Below are positions 55,003 through 61,361 of a stretch of 61,361 nucleotides of DNA, piece by piece. The stretch spans positions 1-61,361 of the IMG/VR virus record IMGVR_UViG_3300032285_001526. One strand, given 5' to 3'. Source of the stretch: a virus. The notes beneath the pieces were generated by a model. That model saw nothing but the letters and a program-made list of their open reading frames with translations, ran no database searches and was not told the DNA's origin. The position numbers were made by a program, and so were the translations under genes. Position 1 is the first letter of the stretch; each line of letters starts with the position of its first letter.

Positions 55003-58000
55003 CTAGAACATTACGCAATCAGTCCCATCCCCATACGTTTCATTATTGATCTGCGGAGGCATCATTGCGTGCCCGTCCATTGAGTCGTTTTCGTTGCGCA
55101 GATACATCAAAGCTGCCTGCCAGTATTTCTGGCTCTGCTCCATAAAATCCTTGTCTTCAAGATCTACTGCGTGAACGGCAGCGACTACTGCCCGAGTGTT
55201 CTCGATAGGCACATAGTCGTAAACTGAAGTGATTTCAGGAGCTTTTACTCGATAAATAATGCGAGCCCAAGCGCAAGGCTTGCCAATGCGAATACGACGA
55301 TACTTAGGGTTGGTTTCGCTAGGATGGTATTGTCCGATAAGAGCCATATCGTTAGAACGACCATAATCAAACGCATACAACGAGACATATCCAACGGTAG
55401 TAGGTTTCTCAACGTGACGCACTGTTTTTACCAGCGTTTGAGAAGTGACCAAATCAGTGAAAAAGACCGACGTAATTGCATCCCCGCTCGTCAAATACTC
55501 AACCCGGCCCGTTACAGATGCTGTGTTCAAGGCATTGCCGAGAGTGTCGTAAAGCTCAAACGCACTACCGCTAATAGACCTAGCATAATAGATGACGGGA
55601 GTATTGTAGCTGCTCGCAACCAGCGGAACTGGAAGCGTGTCGTTTGTATTTGCCCGCACAGTAACCTGATTCCCTGTTTCAATCAGAGAACTAGGGCAAA
55701 CAATCGAGGTTGAAGCCAATGCAGTGAAAACTCTGACTACATTCAACACTAGCTGTCCAATACCTAAAGTGGTGAACACAACTGGAGTCCCACTTGCTAT
55801 TAACGTCACCCCATTGCCAGTGATGCTCTCAATCAAGTAAATGACAGAGGTGCTTAGTGGCGACGGCAGCGTCCCGCTTGTGGTGAATGAAACCCTCTGC
55901 CCCACAGACAAGTAAGCAGATGAATCCAGCGTGACAGTGTTCAGATACACAATCGGATTTGCAGCCAGAATGACTGATAAATACGACTGTCCAATCCCAA
56001 TCTGAAGCACCTCAATGGGAGTCACCAAAGACGAACTCGGATACAAGTAAGCCTCTGTGTCTGAAATCTTCCCTATGAAAACTACCGAATCCGGGGACGT
56101 TGATGGGTTCGTCACAGGGAGCTGGTAATCCGTTTGCAGGGTCACCGAGCTTCCACTTGCGATGCCAGCAAAGTCTCCCACCCATTTATTAGTAAATCCG
56201 ACCCCAAACGTGCGCGAGATGACGAGGTAGAAGTTGCCAGACCCAGTGGAAGTGATATTCACCTCAGAGTGATCCGAATTCCGCACAGTAAACGTGTTTG
56301 CGGAGCTGGGAGCCTCAGCGAGGTAGCTATTCCCCTGTTCGAGCGGCTGAGGCATCGTGCCAGAGCTTGAGAATTGCACAAAAACGCCAGTAGAAGGCGT
56401 TGCAGTAGCGACCGGGGCAGATGTGTACCCAGTGCCTTGTGCTACCATTATAACACTGGTCACAACGCCAGAGTTGATGACTGCCGTTGCAACAGCACCT
56501 TCGCCTTGTCCCCCGGTGAAAAATATCGCAGGCGCAGTGGTGTACCCGCTGCCTCCATCCACAACTTTGCACGCTTTAACAAAAGCTGTCGTGATGACGC
56601 AAGAAGCGGTCGCTCCAGAGCCGTCACCTCCAATTGTAATCCGAGGAGGGTACAGGTAATTAGCCCCGGGTGAAGTGAGAAAGATGCCATTAACGACATT
56701 CGACACTGTGTTCACCGACACGTTTGCCGACGCCCCGCTGCCAATAGAATTTAGAGTAATGCTCGTGACCTGCCCGCCAGAGATCTGCGCAGTGGCAACG
56801 GCTTCAAACCCGTTTGACGCTAACCCTCCACTAAACACGATTTTAGGGGGAGACAAGGGATCGTAACCACTCCCTACCGAGTCCATCACAACGGAAGAAA
56901 CGTACTGAATTCCCGTTGCTGTATCAGTGCTCAAGACTGCGTGAGCCGTTGCCTGACTGGTATGCGTGCCCCCGGAAACAATCACTGAAGGCACTGAGTT
57001 GTAATTGTACCCCCCAAAGTCTGCAAATGTGGCAGATGCACTCGTATAGCCAGTGCCAGCAGAATTGACATTTGCACTGGTAACCGGGCCAACTACCTGA
57101 GCCTGCAATATTGCTCCAGAGCCAGAAGCTGTGCCTAAGTTGAACCCAACTGCTGAAATGTTGTTTGTGGTTCCAGCAATTGCTGTTGCTGGAATCAGCT
57201 TTGCAATTGAAAAGTTCCCTGATCCAGCCGTCACAAAGTTGATGGAATTGGTCTTTGCAATCGCGTCAGTGTAGGAAGGATGCAATGTCAGCCCAAGCGG
57301 ATCTCCATCAACGGTTCCAACGTAATACGACTGTCCAACAACCAGAGGTTGAGGCAATACGCCTCCGTTAGTGTAGACTTCAACAGTATCTCCTGCCGAA
57401 AACCCGGGAACCGTTGGGAATGTCAGTTTTGTCTGAGCAGTTATTGCTTTCCGAATGCCAACACGCATTCCTGCCGTATTCCCGCTCAGATTGATGGGAT
57501 TGTTCTTATTTTGAGCATCAACGCGAGTTGCAAAGATCTGCAAATGCGTCAAATCGAGCTGATTGACAAAGTAGGTGACCCCGAGCTTGAGTGGCGAAGG
57601 AAGCGGCGTCGAAATATTGACCTGATAGAAATTCACCTCGTTTGGCGAATCAATAACAATGGAAGGAGCCGTCCCTAAGTCCAATGCCGTCAGCAGTTGT
57701 GCCTGCCTTGCATCTGTGAGCGTAATGGCATCTGCGTTGCACCCGACAATGCTTTGAAGCTGAATTGGGTTCTGCCCGTAGATTGCATCAAGCTCAGACT
57801 GATGTAGTTGAATAGTTACATCATCAATCACCCCAAGGTAATACTCAGCACCGACAGTTAAGTCCACTGGAGTGCTCCCAGAGGTCACAGATAAGGTTGC
57901 TGATGGCCCCGACGTTAACTGATGCGCTGTAGCCGACTCAAACTGAGTCAGCGGCTCAATTGACGAGGTCCGGGTTGAGATTGTGACCCCATCAGGCTGA

Positions 58001-58515
58001 ATTGTGCCGTAGGGGAAGTCTGACTGCGCGTGAATAGGCACCAGAAGCCCGTCCACCCCGGTGCCGTCATCCATTTGTGAGCGCAGATCCCGGTTATTAC
58101 TGTCAGTTCCAATTACTCGGATGATTTTGCCAGCGTCAGCCTCATGCTCGGCCACTGCAACAAGCTGAGATGGCTGACGAATATCCATTTGAGTTGCCAC
58201 CATCCCCCGGTCGTCCCACGCCCATCCGACCGGGTTGTACATGCCACCTTTGTTGACGTGGTATTGGAACAACCGACCCCGAAAATAGGTAGGAGACCCG
58301 TCCACATTGACCCCGAGCGGAACTTCAATGTTCCGGGGTAGCGTAATGGTCTGAGCGTCCCACCCAGTGCAAACATCGACCTCGGCATTGGTATGAAACC
58401 AGTGCCCGGACTGCATAAGTATCTGAACAGCCTGAGTTAACTTCCGATACGCCTTTGGCTTATCAGTCGTGCCAAGGATGTCCAGAACCTCGTCGATGAT
58501 TTGCGAGACGAACAT
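55003..58515 (-). CDS. Head-tail adaptor with large inserted beta-repeat region (1170 aa)
   Basis: N-terminus (1-170: FVSQIIDEVLDILGTTDKPK, QAVQILMQSGHWFHTNAEVD) and C-terminus (1042-1170: YGRSNDMALIGQYHPSETNP, ARIIYRVKAP, QKYWQAALMYL) together match a T7-gp11-type adaptor. About 850 residues lie between. They comprise one module type with LPxPL - YYVG (for instance GVLPQPLVVGQSYYVGTVDG, GTMPQPLEQGNSYLAEA), seen about six times, and another with GSGYT - P - GG (GTGYTSASATF, GSGYTTAPAIFFTGGQGEGA), seen about five times. A normal adaptor is 150-250 residues. The inserted modules probably decorate the neck or help receptor binding. Confidence 0.78.
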   Translation of the reverse strand: MFVSQIIDEVLDILGTTDKPKAYRKLTQAVQILMQSGHWFHTNAEVDVCTGWDAQTITLPRNIEVPLGVNVDGSPTYFRGRLFQYHVNKGGMYNPVGWAWDDRGMVATQMDIRQPSQLVAVAEHEADAGKIIRVIGTDSNNRDLRSQMDDGTGVDGLLVPIHAQSDFPYGTIQPDGVTISTRTSSIEPLTQFESATAHQLTSGPSATLSVTSGSTPVDLTVGAEYYLGVIDDVTIQLHQSELDAIYGQNPIQLQSIVGCNADAITLTDARQAQLLTALDLGTAPSIVIDSPNEVNFYQVNISTPLPSPLKLGVTYFVNQLDLTHLQIFATRVDAQNKNNPINLSGNTAGMRVGIRKAITAQTKLTFPTVPGFSAGDTVEVYTNGGVLPQPLVVGQSYYVGTVDGDPLGLTLHPSYTDAIAKTNSINFVTAGSGNFSIAKLIPATAIAGTTNNISAVGFNLGTASGSGAILQAQVVGPVTSANVNSAGTGYTSASATFADFGGYNYNSVPSVIVSGGTHTSQATAHAVLSTDTATGIQYVSSVVMDSVGSGYDPLSPPKIVFSGGLASNGFEAVATAQISGGQVTSITLNSIGSGASANVSVNTVSNVVNGIFLTSPGANYLYPPRITIGGDGSGATASCVITTAFVKACKVVDGGSGYTTAPAIFFTGGQGEGAVATAVINSGVVTSVIMVAQGTGYTSAPVATATPSTGVFVQFSSSGTMPQPLEQGNSYLAEAPSSANTFTVRNSDHSEVNITSTGSGNFYLVISRTFGVGFTNKWVGDFAGIASGSSVTLQTDYQLPVTNPSTSPDSVVFIGKISDTEAYLYPSSSLVTPIEVLQIGIGQSYLSVILAANPIVYLNTVTLDSSAYLSVGQRVSFTTSGTLPSPLSTSVIYLIESITGNGVTLIASGTPVVFTTLGIGQLVLNVVRVFTALASTSIVCPSSLIETGNQVTVRANTNDTLPVPLVASSYNTPVIYYARSISGSAFELYDTLGNALNTASVTGRVEYLTSGDAITSVFFTDLVTSQTLVKTVRHVEKPTTVGYVSLYAFDYGRSNDMALIGQYHPSETNPKYRRIRIGKPCAWARIIYRVKAPEITSVYDYVPIENTRAVVAAVHAVDLEDKDFMEQSQKYWQAALMYLRNENDSMDGHAMMPPQINNETYGDGTDCVMF

Positions 58516-58518
58516 CGT

Positions 58519-58866
58519 TTATCGGGTCTTTGCGTTGCCTTCCTCCATCATTCCTTTGAGAAACTCTTCGTCTTCAGCAGCAGGGGCACCACCGGGCATC
58601 CCAGCTTCCTTTTCAGCCTCCATAGCACCTGCGGGAGCTTCTTTCCCAGCCTGAGCATTGACAGTTTTTGCCAGCTCATCAAGCCCCTGAGAAAGCTGCA
58701 TAACAATCTGATGCATAGCATCAAAAGCCCCTTTTGGCATCGAGATCATTACGTCTCCACCTTGGGGAGGAGCCATATCTCCCATAGGAGCGGTTGCGCC
58801 CATTTCGCCGGGCATTGCAGAAGCACCCTCCATAGGGTCGTTAGGAGGCATAGTTTTGTCGGCCAT
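58519..58866 (-). CDS. Met/Ala/Pro-rich small protein (115 aa)
   Basis: N-terminal low complexity (MPGEMGATAPMGDMAPPQGG), a central helix (AFDAMHQIVMQLSQGLDELA), then an acidic end. Three bases before the adaptor gene. Unknown, possibly a head-completion or assembly factor. Upstream 56 bp holds no gene. Confidence 0.5.
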   Translation of the reverse strand: MADKTMPPNDPMEGASAMPGEMGATAPMGDMAPPQGGDVMISMPKGAFDAMHQIVMQLSQGLDELAKTVNAQAGKEAPAGAMEAEKEAGMPGGAPAAEDEEFLKGMMEEGNAKTR

Positions 58867-58922
58867 AGTATTTTAAGATGGTTGTTCTGCGGCAGAATAC
58901 TCTTACACAAATGAAAGGTCGA

Positions 58923-59621
58923 TTAATTTTTTGGCACCATATGAAGCCAATTCATTCTGGTGCACCTGCGTTCGTATTTAATAAAATCCAAAACATCTCC
59001 AGAAAGCTGAATATTGTCAGGGAGTGACGGTAGTATCTTTTTCCAATCATCAACAATATTCACAATCTTGTGCGTGTCCTGAAACCGAGCGATCAGCTCA
59101 TTTGTCACGCTCATCCTAAAGCAATCATGCATCTCAACGGTGATTGTTGCATTGGTTAATGCCGGGGCATTTTGAGGGTCAAGCACATCAACCTCTGCGC
59201 CTTCAATGTCTACAAACACCCAAGGATTAGCATACGCACCAAGGATTCTGTGCAGATTCTCGCAAGATAGATGAAGAAAAAAGCCATATTCCGTAATGCC
59301 ATTTGCAGCACAAGTTCTCTGGACTTCACTTTCGCAAGTTTGATCAATATCAATAAAAATTACACAAGCATCAGGATTGCGGACTTTAAACCCAGCTCCA
59401 TAGTAACCATCCCCGCATCCAAAGCTTACAAATGCATCGTGTTTTTGATGTAGTTCATAGTTTAAATAGCGATGAAGCACCTGCTCATAAGTCCCGAGCC
59501 ATTTCAAAATGACGTGCGCAGGACCGTATCTCTCTATCGGGTCAAGGTGCATTCCTTTAAACGGACCTTGAATAATTTTGCTGTTGCAAAATGCCTGAAT
59601 TTTCTGCTCTAATTCTTTCAT
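58923..59621 (-). CDS. FkbM-type methyltransferase-like protein (232 aa)
   Basis: Rossmann methyltransferase: AFVSFGCGDGYYGAGF (glycine-rich SAM loop), VIFIDIDQ (acidic end of strand 2), VFVDIEGAEVDVLDP (hallmark FkbM motif) and TITVEMHDCFR. FkbM enzymes methylate sugars or other small acceptors. Its ATG overlaps the GT4 stop by ATGA, so it probably methylates the glycan built by the two GT4 enzymes. Start 59619-59621 chosen for this overlap. Confidence 0.82.
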   Translation of the reverse strand: MKELEQKIQAFCNSKIIQGPFKGMHLDPIERYGPAHVILKWLGTYEQVLHRYLNYELHQKHDAFVSFGCGDGYYGAGFKVRNPDACVIFIDIDQTCESEVQRTCAANGITEYGFFLHLSCENLHRILGAYANPWVFVDIEGAEVDVLDPQNAPALTNATITVEMHDCFRMSVTNELIARFQDTHKIVNIVDDWKKILPSLPDNIQLSGDVLDFIKYERRCTRMNWLHMVPKN

Positions 59622-60517
59622 ATTAATACATTTAGCCATCCATCAATCACAACTGACCAATCAAAGTTGTCTCTGACGTACTGCTGCGAGTATTCGCAGA
59701 CGTATTTGTACAAACCAGAGTTCTCTCGGTGCTTATTTATGTGTGCAACTGCGTCCGAGACAAAGTCTTGCTCGTCCATTTGCGCCAACTCACCAAAGCT
59801 GCCATCAAAGTAGCCAACATTGGTTGATATTACGAGCCTGCCTGCCGCAGCAGCCTCTAATGCCGGGAGCCCAGCAGTTTCGTAAGTTGATGGCACAATA
59901 AGACAGTCAATTGAGCGGTAGAACTCAGGCATTGCCAGAAAGTGCAGACGCTCATCTTGTCTCGCTGACGCATCAATTGGTACTCCAGTTCTTTCCGAAA
60001 CCAACTGAGCGAGATGCATTCTTTTGCACTCCTTGCCAGTGACCTCGGTTTGAAAGAACGCTCCAGCGTATCCTAGCCGTTGAATGCGCTCACTGACGGG
60101 AGTGTAGTAGAAGTCAAACTCAATTCCAACTTTGACTAGTGCCGGGACTCTGGAGATTCCGTATTCCTTAGAAGCAGGGATCAATTCAGCGTGATTAACA
60201 GCATATCCGGCCAACTCATCAAAAAAGGCTGTTCCAACGCCATTAATACCCCAGTAAATATCCTTCAGGTGATGAGCTATTGCCACTATTTTACTCGGAG
60301 AAACCCCGTAATGGTTTACGAGAAGATTGATGCGACAAGGAGTCGTCACAAACAGGTCAAATTTAGACGTGATATTCCGAAACTCTCTAAAGTTGTACTC
60401 CTTGCTCCAGTCTAGCAAGTGCGAGTAGATGCCATAGGACCACAGCCGCTTTATAAGAGCGTGATGGATCTGTCCGAAAGCCCACTCGTTCTCAATAAAG
60501 AAGACAATAGACCTCAT
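59618..60517 (-). CDS. GT4-type glycosyltransferase (299 aa)
   Basis: GT-B fold. N-terminal RSIVFFIENEWAFGQIHHAL and the linker strand IVAIAHHLKDIYWGINGVGT. In the C-terminal half the E-x7-E motif is STYETAGLPALEAAAAGRLV (about 211-230). A short family member. Overlaps the following GT4 gene by ATGA. Adds sugar to an acceptor shared with its neighbours. Confidence 0.85.
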   Translation of the reverse strand: MRSIVFFIENEWAFGQIHHALIKRLWSYGIYSHLLDWSKEYNFREFRNITSKFDLFVTTPCRINLLVNHYGVSPSKIVAIAHHLKDIYWGINGVGTAFFDELAGYAVNHAELIPASKEYGISRVPALVKVGIEFDFYYTPVSERIQRLGYAGAFFQTEVTGKECKRMHLAQLVSERTGVPIDASARQDERLHFLAMPEFYRSIDCLIVPSTYETAGLPALEAAAAGRLVISTNVGYFDGSFGELAQMDEQDFVSDAVAHINKHRENSGLYKYVCEYSQQYVRDNFDWSVVIDGWLNVLI

Positions 60518-61361
60518 ATGTACAGAGAGCGGAAGTTTAGACCATTAGGCGACAAGTGCCTATTGTGGTCTTCGTACCAGCCCTTTCCAGTCCAGATATC
60601 GTCAAAATCATCGAATGCACGCTCGAATTTTGGCCTCACAGCAGAAAGCGAAAAGTTCTCTTCAGCAAACCGAACCATTCGGTCTCTCCGAATAGTTGGC
60701 ACCAGACGAATAGCCCGGAGAATGTCTCCCATTGTGTTGCAGCGAAATCCGTTTGTGCCATCAACGATATACTCGGTCATCGCCCCCGAATCGGCGCAAA
60801 TAGGGACGCACCCGGAGAGCATCATCTCCACTGCGGTTCCTCCAAACGGCTCCCAGTACGTTGACAGCAGAAACCCAAAAGAAGCCTCAGAAAACAGCTT
60901 TTTGCGCAGCTCCGGGCCAGCGTAGCCGAGGTATTCAACGTGATCAGGCCATTTATCGAGGCCGATATCTTTGCAGGTGCCTTGACCAGCAATCACCAGC
61001 CTAATTCCAGCCCGGGCGCAGGCATCAATTGCAATGTGAACCCCTTTGTTGGTTCCAATACGGCCAATGTAAACTGCGTAATCCTTCCGCTCCTGCTTTG
61101 AGTCAAAATCTGCAAGGTTGAAGTAGTTTGGAACCACTCTCCAGTACCACTTTGGATCGCAATAGGTCACCCCATTGGTTCCCATAAACGCAGATTTGAG
61201 CGGATAAGACTCGTACAGTCTAAATTGCGCAAAAGCGTACCCGCATCCGATCCCGGGCTCGATAACAATCAAGTCCCCGTCTTGATTTGCAATGTCGCAA
61301 GCCGCTTTTGTGGCTCCCCAGAAGGCGAGGACTAGGTCGCCTTTCTGTTTCCGGGCGCGAA
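60514..61361 (-). CDS. GT4-type glycosyltransferase, C-terminal part (split by window ends)
   Basis: Continues the gene whose first 129 codons are at 1-421 (joined length 381). The donor half has VYIGRIGTNKGVHIAIDACA and LVIAGQGTCKDIGLDKWPDH. The E-x7-E motif is STYWEPFGGTAVEMMLSGCV, followed by PICADSGAMTEYIVDGTNGF, all classic GT4. Bases 61239-61361 repeat 1-123. Reading from 61361 upward the frame remains open into the circular joint. Confidence 0.9.
   Translation of the reverse strand, partial: RARKQKGDLVLAFWGATKAACDIANQDGDLIVIEPGIGCGYAFAQFRLYESYPLKSAFMGTNGVTYCDPKWYWRVVPNYFNLADFDSKQERKDYAVYIGRIGTNKGVHIAIDACARAGIRLVIAGQGTCKDIGLDKWPDHVEYLGYAGPELRKKLFSEASFGFLLSTYWEPFGGTAVEMMLSGCVPICADSGAMTEYIVDGTNGFRCNTMGDILRAIRLVPTIRRDRMVRFAEENFSLSAVRPKFERAFDDFDDIWTGKGWYEDHNRHLSPNGLNFRSLYI
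61239..61361. repeat. Direct terminal repeat, right copy (123 bp)
   Basis: Exact copy of bases 1-123. Joining the ends gives a circle of about 61,238 bp and restores one continuous 381-codon glycosyltransferase gene. Confidence 0.97.

Noticed and set aside
1-61361. tRNA genes
   Set aside because: I inspected the gaps, including 17032-17146, 27179-27453 and 10009-10244, and found no cloverleaf with a GGTTCGAATCC-type T arm. A covariance search would be needed to exclude them.

Overview
The window is one complete, circularly closed genome of a tailed bacteriophage. Its first and last 123 bases are identical (1-123 = 61239-61361), so the unique length is about 61,238 bp and one glycosyltransferase gene is cut by the window ends. 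Essentially every credible gene lies on the minus strand, and genes are packed with ATGA-type overlaps. There is a head-tail adaptor and a beta-rich nozzle but no tape measure, tail tube or sheath, so podovirus morphology is likely. The lysis cassette (GH108-type muramidase, holin candidates, nested Rz/Rz1-like spanins) implies a diderm, Gram-negative host. Almost no gene has a Shine-Dalgarno sequence; many starts are instead preceded directly by A/T, often AATT-ATG. This fits hosts that initiate without SD (Bacteroidota, Verrucomicrobiota, Planctomycetota among others), but the host cannot be named from sequence alone.

Layout, following transcription from high to low coordinates. (a) About 27.2-22.1 kb: terminase small subunit, a PD-(D/E)XK-like nuclease, and the terminase large subunit, whose Walker A motif is split by a 340-residue LAGLIDADG intein. 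(b) About 22.5-16.3 kb: many small accessory genes (MazG-like, DUF3310-like, metallophosphatase, HTH, membrane proteins, ParB-like). (c) About 16.3-7.7 kb: portal, scaffold, two glycosyltransferase-like genes, a secreted FGE/C-type-lectin-fold protein, and the major capsid protein, followed by a strong hairpin. (d) 7.7-6.3 kb: lysis. (e) 6.3-0.4 kb: fibre genes, including a 1266-residue collagen-like protein. (f) Across the junction and 61.3-58.9 kb: two GT4 glycosyltransferases and an FkbM-like methyltransferase. (g) 58.9-48.7 kb: adaptor with a giant insertion, nozzle, and Gly/Ala/Gln-rich probable ejection proteins. (h) 48.7-38.5 kb: a single 3370-residue polyvalent protein with a zincin motif, several known phage linker modules and three RFMP motifs. 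(i) 38.5-34.6 kb: ATP-grasp enzyme, a zincin/ERV-ALR-like fusion, small basic proteins. (j) 34.6-29.4 kb: recombination and replication (RecB-like exonuclease, RecT-like annealase, SSB-like protein, RusA, DUF1376-type protein, DnaC-like loader). (k) 29.3-27.4 kb: small unknowns ending at a hairpin before the terminase small subunit.

The phage encodes a recombination set and a helicase loader, but I see no DNA polymerase, RNA polymerase, integrase or repressor. It probably borrows the host replisome and transcription machinery, and nothing supports lysogeny. The features most worth following up are the RFMP-punctuated giant protein with its own zincin, the Walker A intein, the adaptor carrying about 850 residues of beta modules, the glycan cassette, and the zincin/ERV-like fusion. 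No gene-free stretch exceeds 300 bases; the two longest (27179-27453 and 10009-10244) are described.
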